Source: Litchfieldia alkalitelluris
GTDB taxonomy: Bacteria; Bacillota; Bacilli; Bacillales; Salisediminibacteriaceae
DNA: 64,000 nt
Assembly (NCBI RefSeq): GCF_002153425.1
Contig: NZ_KZ119600.1
Location: forward strand, 748,418-812,417
Reading direction: 5' to 3'
Shown here: positions 18,291-27,893 of the stretch, piece after piece
Numbering within the stretch: the stretch's first letter is position 1
Layout of the letters: the number at the start of each line of letters is the position of its first letter
Notes under the pieces: generated by a model
What the model was told of the DNA's origin: nothing
The model's input: only the letters and a program-made list of their open reading frames with translations
Databases searched by the model: none
Position numbers and translations under genes: made by a program

Positions 18291-18518
18291 CATTATTACC
18301 ACCTTAAAAATCATAGTTTTCCAAGACTTATGTATTCTTAAAAATCATTTTAACATAATTTCACTGTTATTTTTGTTGAATAATAAGATATTTCAAAAAA
18401 TACTTCGTTATTGTGGGAATGGGAGGAACTAGCTGAAAATCCTACAAAACTGTGCACACATTATCGGGTTGGAGCAGCCTGTAATTGCTATTCTATAAAG
18501 GAAAGGGAGGTCATATTA

Positions 18519-19364
18519 ATGGATTCGCTGGAAAACATGAATGGTGCCATCAATTATATTGAGGATAATTTAGAAGGGGACATTGATTTTAAAGTAGTTG
18601 CGATGATTGCACAATGCTCTGAATATCATTTCAAACGAATGTTTTCGTTTCTGGCTGGAGTATCCTTGTCTGAATATATTCGTCGACGTCGTCTCACATT
18701 AGCAGCTTTTGAACTAAAGGATAGGGACTTGAAGGTAATTGATGTAGCCATGAAATATGGGTATGGATCTCCAGACTCATTTACCAGGGCATTTCAAATC
18801 ATTCATGGTGTTACTCCTTCTGAAGCCCGTGAACATGGCCATTCATTGAAAGCTTTTCCTAGAATGACCTTCCAACTAACCATTAAGGGAGGAACGGAAA
18901 TGAATTATAGAATAGAAAAAAAGACAGCTTTTCGTATTGTTGGGTGGAAAAAAAGAGTTAAACTGGTTCCAACAGGTACAAATCCTGAAATTGGAGAGAT
19001 GTGGGAATCGATCAGTGATGAAACCTATACGCAGATTGAGGAGCTTTCTGATTTAGAACCATCAGGAATTATTAATGTATGTGCAAACTTTTCAGAAGAT
19101 GGTGTAGAAAATGGAGAACTAGATTATTATATTGCTGCTGCAACGACGAAACCATGTCCAGAAGGTTTAGATGAGCTTCAAATAGATGGGTACTCCTGGG
19201 CAGTCTTTGAAGTAGAAGGTGATTGGGAGAAAGTCCAAGATACTTGGGGAAGGATTTATTCTGAATGGTTTCCATCTTCTGGCTATGAGCATGTGGAGGG
19301 ACCAGAGATTTTAGGGAGCAAAGATAATAAGAGTGAGATTTGGATGCCTGTAGTAAAAAAATAG
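18519..19364 (+). CDS. AraC-family regulator with GyrI-like effector domain
   Basis: The 281-residue protein has an N-terminal AraC-type double helix-turn-helix (residues 8-105, with [15 protein letters not shown] and [17 protein letters not shown] followed by GVTPSEAR) and a C-terminal GyrI/BacI-like small-molecule-binding domain (residues about 120-281), the arrangement of Rob and of B. subtilis YdeE-type regulators. A gaaagggaggt site 8 nt upstream decides the start. The ligand and targets are unknown. Confidence 0.9.
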   Translation: MDSLENMNGAINYIEDNLEGDIDFKVVAMIAQCSEYHFKRMFSFLAGVSLSEYIRRRRLTLAAFELKDRDLKVIDVAMKYGYGSPDSFTRAFQIIHGVTPSEAREHGHSLKAFPRMTFQLTIKGGTEMNYRIEKKTAFRIVGWKKRVKLVPTGTNPEIGEMWESISDETYTQIEELSDLEPSGIINVCANFSEDGVENGELDYYIAAATTKPCPEGLDELQIDGYSWAVFEVEGDWEKVQDTWGRIYSEWFPSSGYEHVEGPEILGSKDNKSEIWMPVVKK

Positions 19365-19376
19365 TATCTGTTTTTT

Positions 19377-19409
19377 GAAAGTCCTAGATAATGAATCTAG
19401 GACTTTTTA
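19377..19409 (+). terminator. Intrinsic terminator
   Basis: aaagtcctagat and atctaggacttt form a 12-bp stem with a short loop, followed by ttttt. It ends the AraC-type gene. Confidence 0.88.
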
Positions 19410-19519
19410 ACATAATCATAGTTCTAAAGGTGTATTCCCTCCCTCCTATTTGGAGAATTATGCTATATTTAGAAAAAGCGTGGGGCTTATACTATAGAAA
19501 AATAGTAATCGGGGGAGTT

Positions 19520-20827
19520 ATGATGTTTCTAAAGGGGAAAAAAGAGCGACTATTAGAGTATGACGTTGAGTCGATAGGTGACATTGATTTTTTAGCCAAA
19601 GAAGGCGGAAGCAGCTTAAACAATCAAATTGAAATGATTGATTTAACAAAAGAGGATTTAGCAGTGGTGAGAGCACTTCAGCCCACCATTGAAGAGAACT
19701 TAAAGGATTTAGTGGATAAGTTCTATAAAAACATTGAGACGGAATCATCACTTACAGATATTATTCAGGATCATAGCTCATTTGACAGATTAAAGAAAAC
19801 GCTTACGATTCATATTCGTGAAATGTTTAGTGGCGTCATTAATGAGGAGTACATACAGAAACGATTGAGAATTGCTTATGTTCATGTAAAAATCGGCCTT
19901 GAAACGAAATGGTATATGTGTTCTTTTCAAGACTTACTGTTATCAATTATTCAGTTGATTGAAGATGGAAACTATCGAAAAGCAGATGCGTTTAAAGCAA
20001 TGAGGGCTGTAACGAAAATATTTAATTTAGAGCAACAACTTGTTTTAGAAGCATATGACCAAGAAACAGCCCGGATAAAACAAGAAGCAGAGAACCAGAA
20101 GGTAGAATTGAGTAAAGAAGTCTCGACAGCTGCTTTGAGCCTTGCAGCAGTCTCTGAAGAAGTAAATGCATCTTTCCAGGAGTTGCAGTCACAGTCAGAA
20201 GAAATTAATAGATTTGTTACTGATGCTGATCATTTATCCACATTGGCAGAGGGCCGTTCTGTAAAAGGAAAGGAGCACATCACGAAGCACCATCAAAACA
20301 TGTCGAAGATTCAACATGTTATTGATGAAGTAAGGGAAGATGTAGCGGGCCTTTTGGAGATATCAAAGCAAATGCAGGATATTATTAACATGGTAACTGG
20401 AATTGCAGAACAGACTAATTTACTTTCATTAAATGCTGCGATAGAAGCTGCCCGAGCTGGAGAGCATGGGAAAGGTTTTTCTGTCGTAGCAGATGAGGTA
20501 AGGAAATTATCAGACGAAACGAAAAAGTCAGTCGGTAATGTTTCTAATCTTATTTCAAATACTAATGAGCAAATGGATAAATTGACCGATTCCCTTGAGA
20601 GGATTCGTTCTGAAGTGAATGAAGGCAACACAAGTATGGAAGAGACACAGAGTCACTTTGATGAAATACTTGATACTTTACAGAACTCTAAAAAGCAAAA
20701 TGCGAGTATTAAAAATGAATTTACTGATTTTGTGCAGAGAGTGAATGAGATTGGTGCAACCTTTGATGAGGTCGCAGCTTCCGCAGATAAGCTCACGGGG
20801 ATTACGCAAGAGTTGGAGGAAGCTTAG
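19520..20827 (+). CDS. hemAT: Globin-coupled heme aerotaxis transducer (HemAT)
   Basis: The 435-residue soluble receptor matches the 432 of B. subtilis HemAT. The N-terminal globin sensor (residues about 25-185) has the proximal heme ligand H122 in YVHVKIGL. The C-terminal methyl-accepting domain carries the conserved signalling hairpin [19 protein letters not shown], which binds CheA/CheW. There are no membrane helices. It senses O2 and steers motility. The start has gggggag upstream. No other chemotaxis genes lie nearby. Confidence 0.95.
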   Translation: MMFLKGKKERLLEYDVESIGDIDFLAKEGGSSLNNQIEMIDLTKEDLAVVRALQPTIEENLKDLVDKFYKNIETESSLTDIIQDHSSFDRLKKTLTIHIREMFSGVINEEYIQKRLRIAYVHVKIGLETKWYMCSFQDLLLSIIQLIEDGNYRKADAFKAMRAVTKIFNLEQQLVLEAYDQETARIKQEAENQKVELSKEVSTAALSLAAVSEEVNASFQELQSQSEEINRFVTDADHLSTLAEGRSVKGKEHITKHHQNMSKIQHVIDEVREDVAGLLEISKQMQDIINMVTGIAEQTNLLSLNAAIEAARAGEHGKGFSVVADEVRKLSDETKKSVGNVSNLISNTNEQMDKLTDSLERIRSEVNEGNTSMEETQSHFDEILDTLQNSKKQNASIKNEFTDFVQRVNEIGATFDEVAASADKLTGITQELEEA

Positions 20828-20845
20828 TTGGAAAAGGGAATACTA

Positions 20846-20888
20846 AAAGATGGGTCCTATTCTAAAATGATTAGGCCCCATCTTTATT
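20846..20888. terminator. Terminator between hemAT and a convergent gene
   Basis: aaagatgggtccta pairs with taggccccatcttt (one bulge), followed by a T-rich tail. It probably works in both directions. Confidence 0.75.
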
Positions 20889-20921
20889 AGTTATGATTTA
20901 TTATTTTTGATACTTCAATCA

Positions 20922-21332
20922 TCAACCACCAATATTCATATAAAGATAGAAGACGAGTGCTGCAAGGAGGAATGGGGTTAAGATGGAGAGTATGCTGATG
21001 ATGATCCCTGCAATCGCCATTTTACGTCCTACTTCTTGAGTGGTTTTTATCTCCCGAAGGCTTAATATACCAGAAACAAGTGCAATAATAGCCATTGGTA
21101 TGCCAATAAAAAATTCAAAAAATGATATAAATAGAGACCCAATACTTAATACAAGAGAAATGATTGCTTTTACATTTCTTTTTGGCGGTTCAACAGTGTC
21201 AGCTGCAGGGGGATTAATCTTAGCGCTGTTTGAGTCAATGTTAGTTTCATCATTTGGTGTATTTCCTTCATTTTGTTGATTTGGTTGTTTTGATTGTTTT
21301 GCTTTATCGCTCATGTTATCTAATCCATCCAT
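20922..21332 (-). CDS. DUF4190-type small membrane protein
   Basis: The 136-residue protein has a disordered polar N-terminus rich in Gln, Asn, Lys and Pro (residues 1-50) and two long hydrophobic segments with the GIPMAIIALVSGILSLREIK motif and GRKMAIAGIIISILS, typical of DUF4190-like proteins. The start is uncertain: neither ATG (21332 or 21314) has a strong ribosome site. Function unknown. Confidence 0.7.
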   Translation of the reverse strand: MDGLDNMSDKAKQSKQPNQQNEGNTPNDETNIDSNSAKINPPAADTVEPPKRNVKAIISLVLSIGSLFISFFEFFIGIPMAIIALVSGILSLREIKTTQEVGRKMAIAGIIISILSILTPFLLAALVFYLYMNIGG

Positions 21333-21498
21333 TGTTTTTAGTAGTGTTTTGCTTTTGTTACTAACTATAGCGAAGTAGGATTTGAGTGTCAAACGCAAAT
21401 GAAAGATGAATTCGTAGACATAAAAAATCACGTAAGGCTTTCCTAAACTTAACCTTACGTGACTATAGCAGACCAGTACTACTCGCCTATCCAAATAT

Positions 21499-22260
21499 TT
21501 AAAAATATGGTGTCTTGTTATAGCTTTCATGAAGTCTTCTTTCATCTTCTCTCGTAAACGGTGTGTTGAATTCGAAGAAAGGGCCATTTTCTACCAAGTC
21601 TTTCGGAAGGTCAATGATAACTTCCTTCTCTTCCCAAGAGATTTCTTCCATCCAATCTACTGATAGGGCAGTAAATTTCCCATGTAACATCGGTTTTGTA
21701 TCCACAACAAAGTATTGAAGTTTCCAGTTATTATCATCAATGATGAAATTAGTTACCTTGCCGAGTTTTCCATCAGAAGTTTTCACCTTAAAGCCAGTCA
21801 AATCGCCTTTCATCTCATTCACACTTGCCAACATACGTGATTCTTCTTGTTCAGGAGTGAGGTTTGGTTCCGTTCGTGCTGCGTGCTTTAATTCTTCAGG
21901 TGTAGGGAAAGCACCATGATTTGTAGTATCATGGTGGTTCCAATAATGGGGCCAGGCAAAATAAGTGTTCAAGATAGCTTCTTTTCGTCTAGAAATGGGC
22001 TCGTCCTCTTCAACGACTGGACTATCTTTAATGTTTTCCTTTGTTTCTAGTATATTGACTGTTTTGTTTTCAAAGTCCACATGATCGAATGTGACGGGAG
22101 AGAGAAGAACTCTTTTGCCAGGGAGCCATTTTCTTGTGTCAATAACGAGATAACGGGCAGTCCAATTTTCTTTATCAAAATAAATGTCCTTTACTTTTCC
22201 TAATTCACCATTGGTTGCTTGTACATTAAACTCTTGTAATTGTGTTGCAAAAACTAACAT
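21499..22260 (-). CDS. Protein with two PRC-barrel domains
   Basis: The 253-residue protein has two PRC-barrel repeats: residues about 4-75 (GELGKVKDIYFDKENWTARYLVIDTRKW) and about 155-230 (DGKLGKVTNFIIDDNNWKLQYFVVDTKP). A linker between them is rich in His, Trp and Glu. Domains of this type bind partner proteins or act in RNA metabolism and photosynthetic reaction centres; the role in Bacillaceae is unknown. The ATG after GAGGAGG is preferred over one six codons upstream that overlaps this ribosome site. Confidence 0.85.
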   Translation of the reverse strand: MLVFATQLQEFNVQATNGELGKVKDIYFDKENWTARYLVIDTRKWLPGKRVLLSPVTFDHVDFENKTVNILETKENIKDSPVVEEDEPISRRKEAILNTYFAWPHYWNHHDTTNHGAFPTPEELKHAARTEPNLTPEQEESRMLASVNEMKGDLTGFKVKTSDGKLGKVTNFIIDDNNWKLQYFVVDTKPMLHGKFTALSVDWMEEISWEEKEVIIDLPKDLVENGPFFEFNTPFTREDERRLHESYNKTPYF

Positions 22261-22357
22261 TCGATGATTCCTCCTCAAATGTTTTGTAGTTGTAGTTTAC
22301 CTCGTCTTAGTTTTCTTTTACCGTGAGAGAGAGAATTTAAACATTTGACTATAGAGA

Positions 22358-22385
22358 AAGACACTTCTAATGGAGAAGTGTCTTT
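22358..22385 (-). terminator. Intrinsic terminator of the EamA gene
   Basis: aaagacacttct and agaagtgtcttt form a perfect 12-bp stem with a 4-nt loop overlapping the stop codon region of the minus-strand transporter gene. Confidence 0.7.
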
Positions 22386-23274
22386 AGGAGGCGCTTTTAT
22401 CTGCTAGTTTTTTCGCCGTATCGCTCTTCTTAAGCGTTGTTAGTATTACGCCACCTATAACGATAAGTGCCCCGATGACCTGCATCACAGTGATGTTTTC
22501 CCCAAGCCAGAAGTAAGCTCCAATCATTGTCACCACTGGAAGAAAGTTAAGAAAAACGGAAGCCTTCGATGGTCCAAGGACATTAACCACTCTGTTATAT
22601 AAAATGAGTGCAATTAAGGAAGGGAAGATCCCTAAATAGAGAAGTCCTGCAATATACCCTGGATTCCCGAGTGATGGAATGCCTGTAAAGAACCATTCAG
22701 TGAGCACGATAGGCAGTAGAACAATGACGGAAATACCTGTCATAACTGTAAGGGCAGCATATGTTGGAAAAAGATGCATGTACTGCTTGACATAGATGGA
22801 GTAGATTGACCATGAAGCAATGGCGCCAATCATGATAAAGTCTCCCACATTCCAGTGCATGGAGGCCAAGTTAAGTATGCGTCCGTCCATAACCACCCAT
22901 ACGGCACCAATACAGGAGAGTGCTACCCCTAACCATTGAATTTTTAGTAATTTTTCCTTAAGTATGTAGGCACTCAGAATGACAGTGACGACTGGAATGA
23001 CAGTTTCAAGTACGGCAACGTTTGAAGCTGTTGTGAATTGTAGTGAACCATAAATGAAGGTGTTGAAAAATGTGACGCCGGCTAAAGTCATGATAAGAAA
23101 TGGCTTTCTATATTCCCAGAAGGTCATTCGATTTTTCCAAGCGCTTAAATATCCGATTGGAAAAACAACGGTGAATGCGATGAGCAGTCTAAAAAAAGCA
23201 ATTGTAAATGGTGGCAGTTCGTTGATTGCTTTCCCAATCAAGATGTTTCCTGCATAGAAGAAAACAACCAACAT
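22384..23274 (-). CDS. EamA/DMT-superfamily transporter
   Basis: The 296-residue carrier has about ten membrane helices in two EamA repeats, with YAGNILIGKAINELPPFT in repeat 1 and GPSKASVFLNFLPVVT in repeat 2. Substrate unknown (metabolite efflux is usual). The N-terminus looks short: helix 1 begins right at the only ATG, no ribosome site is visible, and in-frame codons upstream (GVIIYPYIFI) extend the helix back to a TAA without a standard start codon. The gene may use a rare start or be slightly truncated. Confidence 0.82.
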   Translation of the reverse strand: MLVVFFYAGNILIGKAINELPPFTIAFFRLLIAFTVVFPIGYLSAWKNRMTFWEYRKPFLIMTLAGVTFFNTFIYGSLQFTTASNVAVLETVIPVVTVILSAYILKEKLLKIQWLGVALSCIGAVWVVMDGRILNLASMHWNVGDFIMIGAIASWSIYSIYVKQYMHLFPTYAALTVMTGISVIVLLPIVLTEWFFTGIPSLGNPGYIAGLLYLGIFPSLIALILYNRVVNVLGPSKASVFLNFLPVVTMIGAYFWLGENITVMQVIGALIVIGGVILTTLKKSDTAKKLADKSAS

Positions 23275-23389
23275 AATGAATATGTAAGGATAGATAATAA
23301 CACCCCATTGTTGTGAAAGTTAGTTTATTCAGTATTTCTACCATAACATAATCGTGTATTTTTAATAATGAATATGCTGCGTCGGTGAC

Positions 23390-23600
23390 TTGAAGTGGTT
23401 GAGCTGGATGTGGGCGGAATTGAGGCGGATGGGGTGGTGACTGGTGCGAATTTAGGGGGAGGCTGTGACTGTGGAGATTTGAGGCGAACTGAGGTGGAAT
23501 AGAGGCGGAGGCCGTGACTGTGGGTGATTGAGGTGAATGCCGTGACTGCGGAGATTTGAATGAATAGGATAAGAAAAGCTCTTGAATCGGATCGGTTAGG
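23390..23600. repeat. Degenerate GC-rich repeats before the large hairpin array
   Basis: gtgactgtgg, gtgactgtgg and gtgactgcgg recur with gaggcgga / gaggtgga linkers. They resemble a decayed tandem array with irregular spacing. No coding signal is supported. Confidence 0.5.
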
Positions 23601-23667
23601 AAATTTGAATAAATTTTAGTGGTAGCTGGCTCCATTCATTACATGTGAAGGGAGTTTTTTGCGTTGC

Positions 23668-25031
23668 TGTCCGTAGATTCTAGGGCAGCGGACAAAGTAG
23701 ACTAGCTAGCTCGCTGAAATGTCCGTAGATTCTAGGCCAGTGGACAAAATAGCTTAGTTATATCGCTGAAATGTCCGCAGAATCTAGGTCAGCGGACAAA
23801 GTAGCCTAGCTAGCTGGCTGAAATGTCCGCAGACTCGTGAGCAGCGGACAAAATAGCTTAGTTAGCTCGCTGAAATGTCCGCAGCCACCAGGTCAGCGGA
23901 CAAAGTAGCCTAGCTAGCTCGCTGAAATGTCCGCAGAATCGTGGCCAGCGGACAAAGTAGAGTAGTTAGCTCGCTGAAATGTCCGCAGCCTCGAGGTCAG
24001 CGGACAAAGTAGCCTAGCTAGCTCGCTGAAATGTCCGCAGAATCGTGGCCAGCGGACAAAGTAGAGTAGTTAGCTCGCTGAAATGTCCGCAGCCTCGAGG
24101 TCAGCGGACAAAGTAGCCTAGCTAGCTCGCTGAAATGTCCGCAGAATCGTGGCCAGCGGACAAAGTAGAGTAGTTAGCTCGCTGAAATGTCCGCAGCCTC
24201 GAGGTCAGCGGACAAAGTAGCCTAGCTAGCTCGCTGAAATGTCCGCAGAATCGTGGCCAGCGGACAAAGTAGAGTAGTTAGCTCGCTGAAATGTCCGCAG
24301 CCTCGAGGTCAGCGGACAAAGTAGCCTAGCTAGCTCGCTGAAATGTCCGCAGAATCGTGGCCAGCGGACAAAGTAGAGTAGTTAGCTCGCTGAAATGTCC
24401 GCAGCCTCGAGGTCAGCGGACAAAGTAGCCTAGCTAGCTCGCTGAAATGTCCGCAGAATCGTGGCCAGCGGACAAAGTAGAGTAGTTAGCTCGCTGAAAT
24501 GTCCGCAGCCACCAGGTCAGCGGACAAAATAGCCTAGCTAGCTCGCTGAAACGTCCGCAGAACCGTGGCCAGCGGACAAAGTAGACTAGCTAGGTCGCTG
24601 AAATGTCCGCAGAATCGTGACCAGCGGACAAAGTAGACTATTTAGCTTGATGAAATGTCCGCAGAATCTAGAGCAGCGGACAAAGTAGACTAGCTAGGTC
24701 GCTGAAATGTCCGCAGAATCGTGACCAGCGGACAAAGTAGACTAGTTAGCTCGCTGAAATGTCCGCAGCAACCAGGTCAGCGGACAAAATAGCCTAGCTA
24801 GCTCGCTGAAATGTCCGCAGAACCGTGGCCAGCGGACAAAGTAGACTAGCTAGGTCGCTGAAATGTCCGCAGAATCGTGACCAGCGGACAAAGTAGACTA
24901 GTTAGCTCGCTGAAATGTCCGCAGAACCAAGGTCAGCGGACAAAATAGACTAGTTGTATCGCTGAAATGTCCGCAGACCCCAAGCCAGCGGACAAAACAA
25001 ACTAGTTAGATCAATAAACTGTCCGCAATCA
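23668..25031. repeat. 52-bp tandem hairpin array (26-27 units) with a 104-bp higher-order repeat
   Basis: tgtccgc recurs every 52 bp from 23668 to 25020. The arms tgtccgc and gcggaca enclose 13 variable nt; the linker is aaagtagnctagctagctcgctgaaa. In the central part (about 23930-24490) two unit types (loops agcctcgaggtca and agaatcgtggcca) alternate almost without change, giving a 104-bp higher-order unit repeated at least five times. It lies between divergent EamA and PadR genes. Confidence 0.95.
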
Positions 25032-25095
25032 CTCCCTCCCCCCGCACCCGCAGCTCCCAACCTCCCCCTCTCACTACAAAATAAAATATTTTATT

Positions 25096-25125
25096 TTGAC
25101 AATAGTGTGCAACACACACTATAAT
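25096..25125 (+). promoter_or_regulatory. SigA-type promoter with operator palindrome for the PadR operon
   Basis: TTGACA (25096-25101) and TATAAT (25120-25125) are both perfect, 18 nt apart. The spacer contains the inverted repeat agtgtg (25104-25109) and cacact (25115-25120), which overlaps the -10 box and is well placed for repression by the PadR protein encoded 23 nt downstream. Confidence 0.82.
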
Positions 25126-25147
25126 AACACTGTAGGAGTTGATCGGA

Positions 25148-25516
25148 ATGGAGAAAAACAAAGTAGACGAAATTATCTTAAGTTTAATGCAAGAAATGAG
25201 GCGGGGAACGATCATCATTGGTGTTCTAAGTCAGTTGTCCAAACCACAATATGGATATTCTTTAGTAGCTGTTTTAGGGGGAAAGGGAATACAAGTGGAA
25301 CCGAATACCCTCTATCCACTTTTAAGGCGGTTGGAAAAACAGGGACTACTGGAAAGTCAGTGGGACACGAATGAAACGAGACCAAGGAAATATTACGTGC
25401 GCAGTACTTTAGGAGAAGAAGTATATGATCAACTTTGCGTGGAGTGGGGCAAAATGGTCCAAAGCATGAGCACATTGCTAAAGGACGAGGGAGGAGAAGA
25501 TGATGGAAGTAATTGA
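25148..25516 (+). CDS. PadR-family transcriptional regulator
   Basis: The 122-residue winged-helix regulator contains the PadR signature: GVLSQLSKPQYGYSLVAVL, then VEPNTLYPLLRRLEKQGLLESQW, then TRPRKYYVRSTLGEE and a C-terminal dimerisation helix. aggag lies 10 nt before the ATG. It overlaps the next gene by 17 nt. By family habit it represses its own operon; the promoter-overlapping palindrome supports this. Confidence 0.93.
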   Translation: MEKNKVDEIILSLMQEMRRGTIIIGVLSQLSKPQYGYSLVAVLGGKGIQVEPNTLYPLLRRLEKQGLLESQWDTNETRPRKYYVRSTLGEEVYDQLCVEWGKMVQSMSTLLKDEGGEDDGSN

Positions 25517-26540
25517 TCGGTATATTTATGCTGTTGTTCATCGATTGCCAGCAAATCAAAGGGAAGATATTGAACGGGAGCTTCGTGGATTAATTGCAGA
25601 TATGAAGGAGGAACGGACGGGGGTTCACGCCGGAAATGGTAACGATGATGAAGAGATAGTAGAAGAAGTATTATTGGAATTAGGAAATCCAAGGGAGCTA
25701 GGGGATAAATACCGTGGGAAAAAGAGGTACCTGATTGGGCCAGATCTTTATGATTCATATTGGTCTATTTTGAAGATTGTTCTAGTGGCTTTAGGGATTG
25801 CTATGAGCGTTGTATATGTGATACAAGCAATCATGACCCCTCAAAATATTCTACAGCATTTCATAGAATTTTTTGCAACAGTTATATCAGCGGGGATTCA
25901 AGGGTTTGCTTGGGTAACAGTAATATTTATGATTATGGAAGCGCGGGGAGTTAATAAAGATTCCCTAGGAATAGAGGAAGGTGTAGGCTGGAAACTATCA
26001 GATCTTCCATCAGTGCCTGATGATCGCTTGCGTATTATGCGCAGCGAACCTATTATTGGAATTGTTTTCTCCATATTGTTAGTTGTATTTTTCATATTTT
26101 CTAACCATTTCTTTGCAGTATTTACTTTCCAAGATGGAGATACAACCTCTATTCCTGTTTTTAATGACGTAGGAATTAGGGCTGTCCTTCCATATTTGTA
26201 TGTATTACTAGGTCTAGGGATATTGAAGGAATGTGTGAAACTCGTTGCAAAAAAATGGACACCAAAACTAGCATTCTTTAACATTATCGTTAACGCGGTT
26301 TCGTTTATCTTTATTATATTTGTCTTTACGGAACCAACACTTTGGAATCAGGATTTCATGGGTATGATGGTTGATGCTGGCGTTTTAGCCATAGGAAGTG
26401 ACGCATATCAAACCGTGATGTCTATATGGCAAGAGGGACAACACATCATCTTAATCCTAATTGGGATCGGATATTTAATAGATACCATCGTTCCCCTTGT
26501 AAATATCTATCTCAAAGGTGACAAGAAAGTAAGTAGTTAG
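25500..26540 (+). CDS. PadR-linked membrane protein with HAAS/DUF1700-like N-terminal domain
   Basis: The 346-residue protein has an N-terminal helical domain (residues 1-75: IDRYIYAVVHRLPANQREDIERELRGLIADM, then LLELGNPRELGDKYRG), the HAAS-type module commonly encoded after PadR regulators, followed by about six or seven membrane segments. It is translationally coupled to PadR (17-nt overlap; gaggaga ribosome site inside padR). HAAS modules are thought to interact with the PadR protein or with sensed membrane states; this is inferred. Confidence 0.85.
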   Translation: MMEVIDRYIYAVVHRLPANQREDIERELRGLIADMKEERTGVHAGNGNDDEEIVEEVLLELGNPRELGDKYRGKKRYLIGPDLYDSYWSILKIVLVALGIAMSVVYVIQAIMTPQNILQHFIEFFATVISAGIQGFAWVTVIFMIMEARGVNKDSLGIEEGVGWKLSDLPSVPDDRLRIMRSEPIIGIVFSILLVVFFIFSNHFFAVFTFQDGDTTSIPVFNDVGIRAVLPYLYVLLGLGILKECVKLVAKKWTPKLAFFNIIVNAVSFIFIIFVFTEPTLWNQDFMGMMVDAGVLAIGSDAYQTVMSIWQEGQHIILILIGIGYLIDTIVPLVNIYLKGDKKVSS

Positions 26541-26578
26541 CTTCAATAAAAAACTAGTGTGTAATGTGGGGAAATAGG

Positions 26579-26620
26579 AGATTGATCCTTTGAATGAGGC
26601 TTAGGGATTGATCTTTTTTA
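26579..26620 (+). terminator. Intrinsic terminator of the PadR operon
   Basis: agattgatcc pairs with ggattgatct using two G-U pairs, followed by tttttt. Nothing else is seen from 26621 to the next ribosome site. Confidence 0.7.
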
Positions 26621-26804
26621 TTCATCATCAATCTCATTCAATCGGGACTTAATGAGCTGTTATGGAGGCGAACTGATAAAGATAGTTTTTATGTTTTCAT
26701 TAAAGAAGCTGTTCAAGAAGAAACGAATTCCCATGGAAAAATAAAGGTATCCTGCACTAATATATAGAAATAATTACCTATTAAATAAACAAGTAGGTGA
26801 GCAT

Positions 26805-27353
26805 ATGAAAGGACTTTTAGTCATTGATGTACAAAATGGTATCGTGAACCATGGTGAATTTAGTGAGGAACTTTCCTTAATGGAAAATGTAATAAAAGAT
26901 TTCAAAGAAAATAAATCTCCTGTCATCTTTATGAGACATTTTGATGATGTGGAGGAAAGCTCCTTGTACAAGGATTCTGTTGGCTCTGAACTACATGATT
27001 CATTAAAGGGTCATGCAGAATATGTATTGGTGAAAAAAACGCCGAGTTCCTTCTATAATACAGAACTCTCTAGCACATTAGAAAAGCTAGGTGTTGACCA
27101 TCTTTTTATCATAGGCTTTAACACGGAGTTTTGCTGTATGTTTACGGCAATCGCAGCATTTGACAGAGGGTATAAAGTGACGTTTATTGAGGACGCAACT
27201 GGTACCGTCAATAATGATGAAACTTATGAAATGAAGGGTCTAGACATAAAAGACTTCGTGGGGACTGTTTTACACTGGTCGGAAGCAATTGAGGTATTGG
27301 ATTATGAAGAGTATATCGAGGTATACAAAGGAGACAAAGGAAATGTTTTTTAG
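26805..27353 (+). CDS. Isochorismatase-family cysteine hydrolase
   Basis: The 182-residue enzyme has D8 in LLVIDVQNGI, Lys in VKKTPSSFY near residue 77, and the nucleophile C110 in NTEFCCMFTA: the catalytic triad of nicotinamidase/isochorismatase-like hydrolases. A cis-peptide region precedes the Cys. The substrate is unknown. A small membrane-protein gene overlaps its 3' end by 11 nt. Confidence 0.92.
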   Translation: MKGLLVIDVQNGIVNHGEFSEELSLMENVIKDFKENKSPVIFMRHFDDVEESSLYKDSVGSELHDSLKGHAEYVLVKKTPSSFYNTELSSTLEKLGVDHLFIIGFNTEFCCMFTAIAAFDRGYKVTFIEDATGTVNNDETYEMKGLDIKDFVGTVLHWSEAIEVLDYEEYIEVYKGDKGNVF

Positions 27354-27498
27354 CTTCTATGAAAAAGTAAATAATTCCATTCCATATAATCTGAGGTTCG
27401 GTGAGTTTATTCTTTATTTTTTCATATGCCTGGCTATAATAGCATATTTCATTGGTTATATGGCAGGTAGCACATATTCCCATTTCATAAACAATTAA
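27343..27498 (+). CDS. Small single-helix membrane protein
   Basis: A 51-residue protein: polar N-terminus (FSFYEKVNNSIPYNLRFGE) and one membrane helix FILYFFICLAIIAYFIGYMAG. It starts within the end of the isochorismatase gene, after aaagga, so it may be translationally coupled. I recognise no family. Confidence 0.55.
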   Translation: MFFSFYEKVNNSIPYNLRFGEFILYFFICLAIIAYFIGYMAGSTYSHFINN

Positions 27499-27519
27499 AG
27501 TAGTGTGGGAGGCGAGTAG

Positions 27520-27561
27520 ATGAACCCGAAGCTAAATACAAGGAATTTAGTTCTAGTTTAA
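27520..27561 (+). pseudogene. Possible N-terminal remnant of a GNAT acetyltransferase gene
   Basis: A strong gggaggcgag site and ATG are followed by only 13 codons (MNPKLNTRNLVLV) and TAA. The sequence resembles the first strand of RimJ-like acetyltransferases (LxTxxLxLR). No continuation was found in the next 120 bp in any frame. Weak evidence. Confidence 0.3.
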
Positions 27562-27686
27562 GGCGTTATTTCTAAAATAATTTGTACATGCCTACCAAGA
27601 CAATTATAATAAATATATATAGAAACGCTAGTAGTCAAGGTGCAGCATGAGTGGTAAGCCACCTTTATCTTGTAAGGAGCGAAGTT

Positions 27687-27851
27687 ATGAATAAATGGAC
27701 TTTAATATTGTTTAGTATCGTATCAGTGTATAGCTTTATTTCATTAGTATATATCCTGATTGCAAATGGTGGAATAGATATGAGCTTAGTTGGTTTATTC
27801 GCTGGTTCTACTGGATTAGCTTATTACAACTATACAAAGCTAAATAAATGA
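27687..27851 (+). CDS. Small membrane protein with two hydrophobic segments
   Basis: A 54-residue protein with hydrophobic stretches at residues 4-24 and 31-47. aaggag lies 8 nt before the ATG. A terminator follows at once. Family not recognised; the length and layout are common among Bacillus short membrane proteins. Confidence 0.6.
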   Translation: MNKWTLILFSIVSVYSFISLVYILIANGGIDMSLVGLFAGSTGLAYYNYTKLNK

Positions 27852-27853
27852 AC

Positions 27854-27892
27854 AGAGGAGGTACCTAGTTGATGGTATCTCCTCTTATTTTT
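27854..27892. terminator. Terminator between convergent genes
   Basis: agaggaggtacc and ggtatctcctct form a stem around a 9-nt loop, followed by tatttttatt on the plus strand. Confidence 0.78.
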
Positions 27893-27893
27893 A

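Noticed and set aside
23668-25031. CRISPR array
   Set aside because: Units repeat along their full 52 bp including the would-be spacers; no unique spacers and no cas genes nearby.
26691-26744. Short cationic peptide frame (MFSLKKLFKKKRIPMEK)
   Set aside because: No ribosome site, and the length is compatible with chance.
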